Assembly (NCBI GenBank): GCA_031841125.1
Contig: CM063106.1
Coordinates: 9,238,001 to 9,302,000, forward strand
DNA length: 64,000 bases
Origin: Acanthococcus lagerstroemiae
Lineage: Eukaryota; Arthropoda; Insecta; Hemiptera; Eriococcidae
Direction of reading: 5' to 3'
In this document: positions 11,779 to 23,279 of the stretch, one piece after another
Layout of the letters: the number at the start of each line of letters is the position of its first letter
Position numbering within the stretch: position 1 is the first letter of the stretch
Notes under the pieces: generated by a model
What the model saw: the letters and a program-made list of their open reading frames with translations, nothing else
What the model was told of the DNA's origin: nothing
The model's database searches: none
Program-made: the position numbers and the translations under genes

Positions 11779-11787
11779 CTTTCTATC

Positions 11788-14740
11788 ATGCTGCACTCGC
11801 GATTCCCTCAATTCTTTATGCTGAGCACTTGTTTCTGGTTGACAGTTAGTGAACTTTTCCAAACCTTGGCAAAGATGAAGCATATGACAGGGACGCTTAG
11901 AATCCATTGCTGCAAAACGCTAGAGGTAACACCGCGTCGATGAGTCAGTCCGCCTGCACTCTTCATAATCCGCATGAGTGTTTGTCCGATTCGCGTTTGG
12001 ACGCTAAAGAGTCGCTCTCTATCAACTAATGAAATACGGCGCGCTGATTGGTGTATTTGGGCGAAAAATGATCAGGGACAAAAATGTTCTGCAAAAAAAC
12101 GCGAGTTGGGCTCATCTGAACGGAAATAATAAGGGCTGATACTTTAGTTTTCTTTTCAATACTGAAAATGCTAGAGCTCATTTCACCTAATGTTTTTGTG
12201 GTAAAAGTACCCTCATCATCTATTCGTCAACTACACTAGCGCACCTACAGGAGTGTCCAAACACCAATAGTCATGTCGCTCCATATCTATTGTCTGTCTT
12301 CAATCCGGTTTCTAAAACAAGCTGGTCCATCTAGTATAGGGATTTAAAATTACAGCGTTCAACGCTTCTCGCATGTTAGAGTGATACTCCATATTTACAT
12401 GCTCGTGTAATCTTGAACGCCAATTATCTTGGTTGGTATGGGATTAACAAAAAAAAACATAGATTTCATTTTTGCAGAGAATTTTACGCTCTTTAATTTT
12501 AGTAAGAATTATTTTTACCTATAACTTAATTTTAAGCTAGATACAAGCCAAAGACGGTTTCTGAGGGCACTTTTTTGGACTCTGAAAGATGATGCTCACA
12601 CCGGGGGAGGAAGGGAATTACGGGGCTTTTCCGAAGAGGGTACTAAACAATCGTACGAAGTTTCAGCTGTGCTGCAATTAATTCCATCAAAAATGCTAAT
12701 CCCCTGGACTAGATGAAGGATGAAGTAGAAAAAAAATGTTTAAATGCAGTACCTTGCATAAATTTTCAACATTTTCTTTCTGCTTATGGGTTAAAAATCT
12801 TGGTAAACATTAATGTAATTTAAAATGAGAAACCATACTATTGATTTTCTAGTAGTGGTGGTAGTGGGGGGATAATGTGCTACTTGCAATATGGATGTAT
12901 GTAGGTTGGTAGGTCATTCCAATTACGGAGCCTAAGTTTGTACCTCCACTCAAGAATGCTTTGGCACTGATGTTCTCCGAACTTTTCACTCGCGTGAGAA
13001 ATCTATCTACATAAAAGACTTAATGAAAAACAATCCGTTATTAATTCCCTTTTGCTTCTTGTCGCCTCTAACTGATAATTCAAAGGATTAAGGACCCGCT
13101 GTATCTACTCTCAAGAAACCATAATTAGAGTAGGTATATCGTCTTGTGGAAAATCTCAAAATAATTATAGATAAAATGCTTAAAACAAACATTTACGTAA
13201 TCTATGTGGACTCAAGTTAAACTCCTCGGGTATCTCAGCCGAAACCCCAAATGCGCTCGTGGTTGAATGATTAATCGAGCAATTACCCCCCTCGCCGTAC
13301 GAGCCACATTTTCATCATCCAGATCTGTGCTCGGGCGAGGACTGTAATAGAAATTAAGAATCACTACTCAAACTAAAACAACCTTCTTTGTGTTTATTTT
13401 ACCTGACGTGGTTCGACGTGTCTAATTTAGATTTATACCACAAAAGCGTTATTATAATCAGCTTCGCATGAAGGACCAGTTAATTTTTCATAGTTGTGAA
13501 GTTCCTTCTACCTTCACACGCGGGGATGGAATCCGCGTGGATCGACTGTGCGATTGACTTTGACGTGGTGTTACAAATGACTTTCTCGAACACCAGTCGC
13601 CGCTGAAATTCTACAGGCACTGTCGTAGCTGGATGGCTAGGTATACAGTTTAACCGTAGAGGTTTTTGTCTTCATCCCAAGTAGTCGAGCGAAATTGAGC
13701 TGTCATTTTAGGTGGAGAGAAGTCACAAGTTAGAAAACCATAACAGAAGGTTCCTTCAGTCTTAATTTGAACCAGTTTTAGCAGTGTACCGACTTCCTTG
13801 GTAAAATTCTTGGGGGAGGGGCCGGATTTCCCACAAACGATTACAGGTTGTCATTTCTCAATTTATCCGAGGGTTTGTGCAATTTCCAGACTTTCATGGT
13901 GCAGTTTCAGGGGTCGGGGGTCAACATTCTTACTCCCATACCCTTTCTAAATTTGGTAGTGTTTTGATCCTAAATTTCGTTTCATAGTTAAGAATGTATT
14001 GGTTCATTCGCACTGCCTCCCTATTTTCTGGTGAAGTTATTGAGCTAATTCATACATTTCTACTTGAAATGTCAAATCTGATGCTCCCGTTTAATCCTCT
14101 GTTTTGCGGAGCGAGGAATAATCCTGATTCTGTCAACATAAGCTTTCCGATCCTAATTGCAGTAACAGATTTAAGGCAAAAGGTCCTGTAAGGACGTTTT
14201 GGCTCTTATCAACATTATATACCTACTCTTTCAAAATTCTAAATTACTCCATTCACCTTCGGTTTTTCTGGTCGGTCTACTCTGAGTCTAAAATTGTTGT
14301 CGATACATTCATGGATATTCCCTCTTGACATCACGAATATTTTTTTTTTTTATTAAATATTGCTGACCAAAAGAAACGACGGATTGGGACTTGTTCTTGG
14401 CTTCTTAACGAAAATTTGGATCTACCGTTAGGCATCGTTTTATTTAAGAAGTTAGTCGCGGCTGAAAGTAAAATTACCTTTTCTCTATTTGGAACTGCGA
14501 AAGCAATTGCATTTCCCGAGTAACAAAACGGATTACAGGCCTAGTCAGCAAATGCCCGTCTGAAAAGTATTGCCTCTCAGGCAATTTAAAAATTTCCTGA
14601 ACAGGTAATTGTTTGGTAACTTAGTAGTGCTGTGTTCTGATTGGTCGAAGCGGTAGAAGAATTGCCAGCTTAAATACTTTTTAATAACAGAATTAGCAAC
14701 TTTTGTCAATGCCATTTTTTTGCCGCATTTTTGCAGACGG
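11788..14740. other. Long non-coding stretch without recognised feature
   Basis: No open frame with a domain and no clear repeat was found. Short frames such as 13994-14191 look random. A host gene with small exons cannot be excluded by eye. Confidence 0.35.
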
Positions 14741-14748
14741 GTGCTGGA

Positions 14749-14950
14749 TGCGCGTTGCTTCGGTCATTAGGGTATCCCATGGTGACCCTGGCAGGACAGC
14801 GCGAAGCCAAAGCGGAAAGGTGAAATGGGAGCCAGGGCCAGCCTCAATACGTCCCTCTGGTCAGCGATGCGATACTCGAAAGGGTAGTTTCCGGGGCCAG
14901 GGCTGGGGTGTTTTGGAGGCACTTTGGTATGCATGCATCGCCATACACGA
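14749..14950 (+). repeat. GC-rich dispersed repeat, copy 1
   Basis: Shares GCGATACTCGAAAGGGTAG, a TTTCCGGG block and GCATCGCCATAC with 48298-48420. A longer stretch (about 160 bases, roughly three quarters identical by eye) is shared with the complement of 55580-55740. The composition is much more GC-rich than the surroundings. An open frame spans 14703-15083, but there is no recognised domain. It may be part of a longer retroelement. Confidence 0.7.
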
Positions 14951-14960
14951 CCAATGGAGG

Positions 14961-15469
14961 CCTAGTCAGCAAGTGTTCTACAGGACCTACCTTTTTAGAG
15001 GAAGGTGGGATGAAAAATGGAAATCGAACAATAGTTTTCTGGGACCCATTACGCGTAGAAAGAAGTGTCCACGATTTTGGTAGGGCTCTTTGAAATGAGA
15101 TCAGATAGTTTAGTGGATAGGTAGGGGGAGGGCTTTTATGAGCAAAAAAGTGTCAGATGGCGCTAATCCGAACTTGAACGGATGTGGGTTAGGGTGCTTT
15201 ACAGAACGGTTTTTCCGAAATGTTTTATTCTCAAGGGCTAAATGTGTTCTAGTTAGTGTAAAAACATACCAGTTACATTTTTAAAAATATATATGTAATC
15301 GGGGGGGGGGGTGGGGTGATAGTAGCGCCATCTTGTCATATGTTGTAGAGAAAGGATGAAAGTATCCGTCGATCCAAAAATCAACTCCCCCATGTAACTA
15401 GAGCTTGAGATACGACCGTCCGAAAAACCTGACCAAGAAGTGACACTTTACCTTATTACACCTCATTAA
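14961..15469. other. Non-coding, poly-G tract and two AGATGGCGCTA motifs
   Basis: A poly-G run begins at 15301. AGATGGCGCTA occurs near 15157 on the plus strand and near 15322 on the minus strand. No gene is recognised. Confidence 0.4.
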
Positions 15470-15900
15470 AATTTCGGAAGAATGTTTGAGAGTGCTGCCG
15501 GGGTCGGATCTGAGGATATAAGAACACTCAAATTGCCTTTCGGTCCCTTTCGTCTTCGTTCTCCAACCATTAGCCGATCCCCTCTTCGAATACAGGTGCT
15601 CTTGGCGTTAATCAGTTCTATTCCCCTCTGTTGATAAATTTCTACCTTAAGACACTGGTGAAATTTTAGAAAGTTCCGCGAGGGACGGATCCGAGAATGT
15701 ACACTCAAATTGTCTTTCAGCCTCTCTCCTCTTCTCTTTGAGACCAGTATCGTGCACCTCCCCCAAATCTAGCGTAGCTTTTAATGTTTGAGCTCGAAGG
15801 GTATATGTCTATATCAGCGCACTGGAACACTTCTGGAGCGTACTTCATGTGACGGACCTGCAGATGTTCCCTCAAAGGGTAATTCAACCCATCTTGCCTT
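15470..15900. repeat. Degenerate three-copy tandem repeat
   Basis: Blocks beginning CGGATCTGAGGATAT, CGGATCCGAGAATGT and CGGACCTGCAGATGT lie near 15505, 15685 and 15852. Each of the first two is followed by ACTCAAATTG and a C/T-rich segment, and the third diverges more. The period is about 170-180 bases. Confidence 0.6.
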
Positions 15901-16350
15901 CGTCCTGGGATCCCCAGGGACCAGCAGCGGTCTCCTCCTCAATAACTGACGTAACTCTTAGTGTTCGGATTCGTAAATTTTTTTCTACATTAGAACTATG
16001 GAAGAATTTCAGAGAGTACTGGGTAGGACTTGCCCCTTTCGGCGGAACCAGGGGCGTTAGAAATATGGTATCCACTCCTTTCGGTCAACACAACGACTCG
16101 GCTTTAAATTCAAAATTATCCACAGCTCTGCTTGGAGGTCCTTCCCTTCTTACTCTGTGGGGTGCCCTGGGATGCTGGTGGAGTGGTGCGTGTCTTGGCA
16201 TTACTGGTCTTCCTGGGGGGTTGCGTTCTCTGGGACCTTCTGTCTGTGGTGGTCCAGGGGGATTGCTACTGGGTCGGCATGAGTGCCCGAGAGAGAATTG
16301 TGGGCCGGGATTCCTGTGATGCTACAGTACGGCGCGGGCGCATTAGGTGA
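15849..16350 (+). other. GC-rich segment with an unassigned 156-codon open frame
   Basis: The open frame at 15849-16319 encodes a Gly/Leu-rich C-terminal half (residues about 95-150) with no motif I recognise. An overlapping frame (16132-16350) and an antisense one (16075 to 15884) are also open, as GC-rich DNA often allows. It partly overlaps the tandem repeat to its left. I do not call it a gene. It may be retroelement-derived, like the other GC-rich segments here. Confidence 0.2.
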
Positions 16351-17884
16351 GGTGCAGCCGGTGGTGTGCCGATCAAATTTTACTTCATGAAATGTGCTCA
16401 GATTACGAACGATTGATTTCGGAACGGAACGCGAAATGCAAGTTGCATTTGGGCTACGTTAACCGGAATAAGTACGAGCAACACCTCGACGTATTTCCTT
16501 CTTTCGCATTCAAAAAATAATCCCCGGTCGGGGAGTCACCCTATTTAGTATTGTGCTGAAACTAGTTTCACCTATGCCGCTTGCTAAATACGGAGGAGAC
16601 CCCTCGTCTTATAATCTACTTATCGTCTGCGGTTACTCAGTCATGTGTTAAAACGCAAATCCTTTAATTCTTTTCAGCATATAGCTTCGCGCCAAGAATC
16701 CATTTTGAATTCGTAATAATACACGACATAACCGTGTACGACTTTCATCCTATTATGTTTTCTTGTAACTGTTAGTTATTTATGGCTTACCGCTAATCTT
16801 TTTCTTTTTTTTTCTCTTCTTTTTCTTTTTTTAACTTGTACCATACAGGAACCCTTTTTAATTTGGGGTTACTAATTCCGAGTATGTCGTCTGCCTGTAA
16901 ACACTTCATATTTTAGCTACGCCTGAGAAATATTGTAGTTCTAATCCGCAATTATGATACGCGACACATTCATGTAATACAATGATTTTTTTAATTGAGG
17001 GGTACGCGTGCTGTATTGTAAACAGAAACGAAAAAATAGCGCATTTTACGCGTTTATTAAAGCGGCGCGAATTTAGGAATACGATGGCTATTAAAAATTT
17101 TTTTGTACAAAATTTATGTTTGTACAATATGTTGAATCAAAGGTGCTAGAGGGGAATCATGAGTGGGGGTCAGATCAAAATTCTGATAATTGACCTGTTT
17201 GCTTTCTTTTTATTCAGTTAGAAAACCAATCCTATTTGGGAGGGGGAGGTGGGAATGGAAATTTGAGGAGTACGAGCGAAATTTCAGAAAAATCAGGGGA
17301 TAACTTTATTCTGTGATATAAGCAGTCGAGACACCGGGAACGAAACAGGATTCTAAAATGGTAAAATTTTGTTTCTTGAAGAATCAAAAAATTCGCCTTG
17401 AACAAGGGCTGGGGAGCCCCAATATTACACTTTTTGAAAAAATATATCAGAAAATCTATCGAAGTTGTTTGTGTTTTGCTTCGTTCAATTCGAATATCCC
17501 ATCAGATGGAGATATTTAACCAATCCCCACATCAGACCCAAAATGAAAATGCCATCCTCCTAATCGTTGAAATTGGTTTTGCTTTGAAAATCTAACATAA
17601 TATATAGAAATAAAAGTTTTTTGAGTCGTTGATTTCAATAGATTTTCGATCAGATCCTGGTTTTACCCCAAAATTGAAATTTCACTTTCGAGAGAAAACA
17701 AAAACCGACTTAATGTGGAAAATCTAAGTGTCGATGAAATGTGGTTTGTATGGTCATTCAGTACAAATAATATTCCATCTTATTTTCCATTCGGTACTCG
17801 AAATCTAAATTTGGCAATGAAAAATTATAAATATCTACTTTTTCTTTTAAAATTGAAGAGCTTAATTCAGAGGCGAAACTTGAC
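16351..17884. other. Non-coding stretch, nothing recognised
   Basis: AT-rich sequence with a poly-T/C tract near 16800-16830 and no domain-bearing frame. Confidence 0.4.
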
Positions 17885-18090
17885 TTTCAGTTTGGGGGGG
17901 AGGGGCTGGAGAAGGAAAATTTGCCGACAAATATTTTTTGAAAACTAAAAATTCGTCGACAAAACATTTTAAAAATTTGTTGAAAATTTGCCGATTTTTC
18001 AATCAAAATATTTCCTAATTGAAAAAAAAACAACAAAAAAAAACAACCCAAAAGCAAAATATGGGCCCGGGGACTAATTTCTGAGAACAT
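17885..18090. repeat. Dispersed repeat family with GAAAATTTGCCGA core, copy 1
   Basis: The stretch around 17915-18030 matches 20250-20345. Shared blocks are GAAAATTTGCC, ATTTTTCAATC and AAATATTT, then TAATTGAAAAAA. The region at 18445-18515 resembles 20390-20465 (ATTATTGGG, a C-rich tract, then ATAGTTTCG), suggesting one longer family in two places. Class unknown. Confidence 0.55.
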
Positions 18091-19636
18091 CCTTGTACCC
18101 CCAAAAAAAGTTTGCCTTTTTCCTACTCTTTATTTTTCTTCCTTCCTTCGTTCCTCATTTTATCTTATTTTTGAAGCGCCTTTTTTATAGTGAGCCGCTT
18201 GAGACATTCTCTTTCCTCGGCCCTTGGGCAAACATACACCATCCGAGAGGTTTCTTAGATTTATTTAATACGAAGATAATAGGACTCTTTTGACCCATCA
18301 CGGCCTCCTCCTCCTACTTATGTAAAACTTTTAGGACTCTTTCAGGCTTCTCTAAGACTTCAAGGATCTTCCGAATTTGTTCAAAATATTTTCAGGCTTC
18401 ATTAAAACATTATACCTTGGAAAATAAAAAGTTCAAATGAACAGTTACAAAATTTACCGACTGTCACATTATTGGGTTTTATCACCCCCCCCCTCCCCCA
18501 TAGTTTCGTCCCTGCAATTGCAAATTGGAACCTTATCCCCCAAGCACTCACATATGCGCACATGAGCATATCCCAGTCTGGGAGGGTAAGCTGGAAGGAT
18601 ATTATGAATACTTGAGAGGAACACACAACTCCCTTTACACATTAAGGCGGTTGTTATTTACTCTTGGTGATCTTTTTTCTTTCTGAGTTTCCCCTGATTC
18701 GTCTCCTAAATTGGTTCCAATGGAATCAATAAAAATAAATTAAATAAAATAACTACGAAGTTTCAGGTCGATCGGATTTAGGGAAATCCGTGCCACAAGC
18801 TCCTTTTCGTTCTTATGGGAAAAACACGTGGAGTTTGACTTTTGTTCCATACTAAATTTCCCTTCTATATTAGACCAAAGCACGTAAATTAAATAATAGA
18901 ACATTTGCTATCAGATTCAGCTTGTGACATTGGAAAATAAGTCTTTTGCTTTCAACTTTTAGACAGCCCCGTAGCCATAGGAGGCAAACTGGCGCTGAGC
19001 CCCCTCTAAAGGTATCTTGAGCTCTCCCCCCCCCCTCTAGGCAGAGATACTACCATTTTAAAAAATCATCATTACGCCAGGCCCCTAGCCAGAGTGGTGC
19101 TAGGGGATACTGAGCACCCCCTAACGCTTGCCGGAGCCTCCCCTGCAAAATTTCGTGCATAACATTAACGAATTCCTTCTATTTTTCTCGCTAGTTTTGT
19201 TGAAAACTTTTCGTTCCACTACATTTTAATGTTTATAAACTTGTCAACATTAATTTTGCTTTGAAAAATAGAAGAATCTTATGTTTGTCGTTCTTTATAT
19301 GTGACGTGTCACAAGAAAAGGGCCCGAGTGTCCATCCAGCAGTTTTAGACACACAGGTCTTTTTCTTGTGTCACATTACTATATTTACGAACACAGTGGT
19401 AGGCTCGCGATCCAGTTCACGTTGAATATCGATGGCTAAATGCCTGAATGGCTGTTTGAAAACTTATAACTTGATAAGTCCACAGAAATAGAGTTCTTTT
19501 TTACTTCCAACAGTTCGAAAATTTGATCGTTCTAAGTGTCAGTTTTTTTTCACGCGATCTGTTCAATTTTTTTTCAGTTGGTTGTCGGGAAGTTGAACCA
19601 CCAGTTTTGAATATGAATTTTGAGACCAAATTCAAT
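18091..19636. other. Non-coding, includes degenerate short repeats
   Basis: Short repeats of the AGGACTCTTTCAGGCTTC type lie at 18325-18405. C-rich TE-like sequence with CCCCGTAGCCATAGGAGGC is near 18966, and GCCCCTAGCCAGAG is near 19080. No gene is recognised. Confidence 0.4.
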
Positions 19637-19902
19637 CAGTGGCGTAGCCAGGATTTCCCGGGGTTGGGGGGGGGGCAGAGTAAGATTTTCAAGGAAGACA
19701 AAATCGAAAATTGAAGTATTTTTTTAAAATCACCCATATTAGAGGACTATTATATGAAAATGAAGGTAAAATTACTACTCGAGCGAAAATTTTTCGAAAA
19801 AACTTGTTTTAAAGCATAAAATTGCTCATTTCTGCATATTTTACATTCAGTTTCAGATGCCTTGGGGGCATTTGCACCCCTAGCCCCCTGACTATACCAC
19901 TG
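19637..19902. mobile_element. hAT-like MITE
   Basis: The left end CAGTGGCGTAGCCAGGATTT pairs with the right end, whose complement begins CAGTGGTATAGTCAGG. CAGTGGCGTAGCCAG is a termini type common in non-autonomous hAT elements of animals. A poly-G tract follows the left end. No 8-bp duplication is visible at the flanks, so the insertion is old or the copy is rearranged. Confidence 0.65.
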
Positions 19903-20214
19903 CCTCGTAGAACTCTCACATTATATACTATGTGTATCCTCAACCCACCCCCAATGGTAAACAGTCGGCACTACCTGCCGCAGATGGCTGGCTACGGGCC
20001 TACTTTTAGATTTTAATGAAATGTTCAACTTTCTTAAATTTTAGGCTAGAGAATCCAGTAAGAACAAAATAGTCTTCGAAATTCGAAATTCAACGTTTGC
20101 TACCGACTTTCAGAATTTCGAAATGTCTTCCAAATCTCAGATTTGTTTCAACCTTTCAGATAACGTTCGATACTCAGCTTGAAATCTTCGGCTTTTGACT
20201 GACTAGTCATTGAT

Positions 20215-20470
20215 AGGAGTCCCGAGTACTCCATTTTCAGAAACGAAATTTGATAGGAAACTAAAATTTCGCTGACGAAATCTTTTAAAAATTGAAAATT
20301 TGCCTATTTTTCAATCGAAATATTTTTAATTGAAAAAATAATAATTAATAAACAAACATTCATAAAAAATGAAAAATTTAATTGAACTGTTTTAAAATTT
20401 GCCAAATGCCCAATTATTGGGGGGTGGTCAACACCCCTATGCACCCTTATAGTTTCGCATCTGGCTTGAT
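20215..20470. repeat. Dispersed repeat family with GAAAATTTGCC core, copy 2
   Basis: Partner of 17885-18090 and 18445-18515. Here the AT-rich core and the ATTATTGGGG/ATAGTTTCG segment are joined in one stretch, which suggests the intact order of the family. Confidence 0.55.
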
Positions 20471-20754
20471 TCCAAAAAGTGTTTAGTCCAAAACGGCTGT
20501 TTCCCAAGTATGAGACCAAACTGGGAATAAAAACTTCCTGGAAACGGGTCTAGAATACGACAGATATTTGAACAGAGAATACAATGATAGTTTAGGTACT
20601 TTTCACTCTTCTGATCTGGCCACATTTCCACATTTGAACGACAGATGTCGCTAGAATCGCATTTTCGATTAAATCGGTTAGGCACTTTCTGAAATCGAGC
20701 TCCACAATTCAAAATGATATTTATGTACATTACCGTGAAGCCCAAGGCTGAAAA

Positions 20755-21120
20755 AGATTCGAATCCAAATCCAAATCAAGTTCGCGAATCTAAAAAAATG
20801 ATTCAAATCCGCTTCCGCCCGATGCGCAAAGTTCCACCAGTTACCCAGGTAACTAAAGGGGAACAGGGTAATCTGAGGGTAACCGAGGGTAACAAATGGG
20901 TAACTTTTCCGTCGGTGGTAACTGGAGGGTAACTAAAGGGGAACAAGGGTGATCTGAGGGTAATGCGAGGGTAACAAATGGGTACCATTTCTGCGGGTAA
21001 CTGGGCAACTAGGGGGTAACTGATTGCGCATCGAGCAAGAATTGGATTCGTATCAGTGATTCGAATCTGATTAACGTTACGGATTCGTGAAAATTAGAAT
21101 CTTTTTAGTAGATTCGTTAC
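20755..21120. repeat. GATTCGAATC-rich region hosting a GTTACCC element
   Basis: GATTCGAATC-type words (ATTCGAATCC, ATTCAAATCC, GATTCGTATCAG, ATTCGAATCTG) cluster on both sides of the element at 20818-21035. They reappear at 21415-21480, where CGTGGATTCGAATCCACG (21421-21438) is a perfect 18-base palindrome. No coding function. Confidence 0.55.
20818..21035 (+). mobile_element. GTTACCC element, copy A
   Basis: Left end CCCGATGCGCAA, right end TTGCGCATCGAG. It has two half-units, each with GGGGAACA, GGTAATCTGAGGG (or GGTGATCTGAGGG) and GGGTAACAAATGGGTA. The central palindrome is imperfect here (AGTTACCCAGGTAACT), and the second half-unit lacks it. No open frame is meaningful. Confidence 0.8.
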
Positions 21121-22861
21121 GTCAGTTTATGAATCTTACACTAACACTCCATAATTTTGGGAGAAGAAAAAAAAAAGAGAAAAAAAAAAGGAAAAAGAAC
21201 AAAATTAAAAACGCGTATAAAAAAAATGATTTTTTATTATTTTATTATGATTGAGCCACGGAGCTACACTCTCGGGTTATGGGCTCGAGAAAGGCCGTTG
21301 TTTATAATATGAAGCAATTTTCAGTTTTTTATTGAATTTTGAATTAATTACAATTGCGTTTCCGGAAGAAATAGAAGATGACCCTGGAAAAGCTGATTTG
21401 GATGCCAGAACCGGTCGATCCGTGGATTCGAATCCACGAATCCACTCCATTTATTCGAATTCAATTCGAGTGTTTCAATCCTCATTGAAGGAATGAAGGG
21501 ATCATTGCTTCAAAGCTCTAACTAGTCCTTTTCTTTAACAGGCATTTAGAAAGAGAAAAGGTTGAGTGGGTGTGTATGTTCGCACCACAAAGCGATTGCC
21601 TACTTACTGATTTTTATTCAGCTATATATACCTAATCACCCTTCCTGCTAATCACATTTATTTATTAAATACATCTTTTACTAAAGACTACCTCATCAGC
21701 AACCTCGGAACATTAAATAAATTCGAGAGAAATGTGCTACCTGGAGGAGCCAAATAACGGTGACGTATAATTGAAATGTACCTATCTATTTATCACGGGC
21801 TATCAGTATTTTGTGAGCACTTTGTATTATCTAAGTACTTATACCTACATCGTAAAGAATATCAAGTGTATACTCATTTTCAAGAACTCAAGTATTAATT
21901 AGATAAATCCATCGACGAAAAATTTTAGAATTTTTCCACGTTTACAACGTAACAAAAAAAGAAGGGCCGCTCGAAATTCGCTTATTATTTTTTTATTTAG
22001 CAGTCATGACTATGAAAAAATTGTGTATTCTCGAACTAGAAAAGAATTCATATTATGAACTCTGAGCAGCGTTATCAAGCTGTATCCTCATTAGATTCCG
22101 AAGATGGCATGCCCAGCTCGCTGAACCTTGTGTCATTTTGTTGCTCCTTTTTTTTTTTGTCCAATTATCTTTTACTGTTTTTTTATGTAAATAACCTTAC
22201 ACGGATTTTTCTTTGCCTGCTATTAACATTTTAACACGAAAGATATTATTAAGTAAATTTTACAACAGAAATAAATTTAGCTGTGATTTTTATTCGTTCG
22301 GGTTTTAGGTAATTTTTATTATATATATTTTGTTCGCGTGAAACAGACATTCGGAAATTTTGTTCGTAGGTGTTCTCAAAATCTATTACATTAGCAGATA
22401 TCAACTGGTTTATTAGTTTTCGGCGATCTAGAAAGGGGTATTGTAAAATATATTTCGGTTTCTAAGAATATGCATATAATATACAGCGGTAGCTAATGTA
22501 TTTATGTGCTTAGTCTCTTTCCCATTTGCATGTTGATTTAGTGGAAGCTAAAAGTAAAATATGAGATTGGCTCTGAAATAAGAGCTGCGATAGCGGTATC
22601 CCAACTGAGGCTGCATTTTGTATCAGTCGAACGAATGCGAAAAGAAGTTGCAAGGTATCATCGTGAATGAAGTCCAGAAATAAATGGCAGAGTTTGCTAA
22701 TGAAGGAGGGCCAACTTTCATTTTCTTCCTTTATGATGTAATTTATAGCTTTTAGGTTGCCTATATAGCCCACCCTTGCGAACTACATTTAAATGAAATA
22801 GTAAAAACGCTCTACTAAAATTTTCCGATAAGCATAAATACATGGTAATTTGTTTTCACTC
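21036..22861. other. Non-coding stretch
   Basis: Apart from the GATTCGAATC words at 21415-21480 and A-rich tracts at 21165-21230, nothing is recognised. Short frames (for example 22773 to 22510, minus) show no domain. Confidence 0.4.
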
Positions 22862-23095
22862 CCCGATGCGCAATCAGTTACCCTCTAGTTACCCTGTTAC
22901 TCGCAGAAAAGTTACCCATTTGTTACCCTCGGATTACCCTCAGATTACCCTTGTTCCCTTTTAGTTACCCGGGTAGCTGGCGGGATACTACGCAAAATTA
23001 GTTACCCTCTAATTACCCCCGGCGGAAAAGTTACCTACCCTCAGATTACCCTTGTTCCCCTCTAGTTGCCCGGGTGTGAGATTTTGCGCATCGGG
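22862..23095 (-). mobile_element. GTTACCC element, copy B (inverted orientation)
   Basis: The ends are CCCGATGCGCAA and TTGCGCATCGGG, a 12-base perfect inverted repeat. Internally it is the complement of the other copies, with two half-units separated by a TACTACGCAAAATTAG junction. It lies just downstream of the transporter pseudogene. Confidence 0.85.
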
Positions 23096-23279
23096 TCGTA
23101 TGTGTGTGCCAATTCATGTACCTAAATTTTGCATACTACAATTAGTATCTCCTTATTACTTTCCCGTTTCAATTTTCTAAAGATTTTTCTAGATATCCAC
23201 TAATGATTCCATTACCCCTCGTTTTTGACAAATCAAAATACACCGCAGACAAACGTGATTAGACTATGGATGGAAAAAC

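Noticed and set aside
15849..16319. 156-codon open frame in GC-rich DNA
   Set aside because: No domain, overlapping open frames on both strands and overlap with a tandem repeat. GC-rich DNA leaves frames open by chance.
20714..20988. Overlapping open frames on both strands
   Set aside because: They run through the GTTACCC element, whose repeats happen to lack stops.
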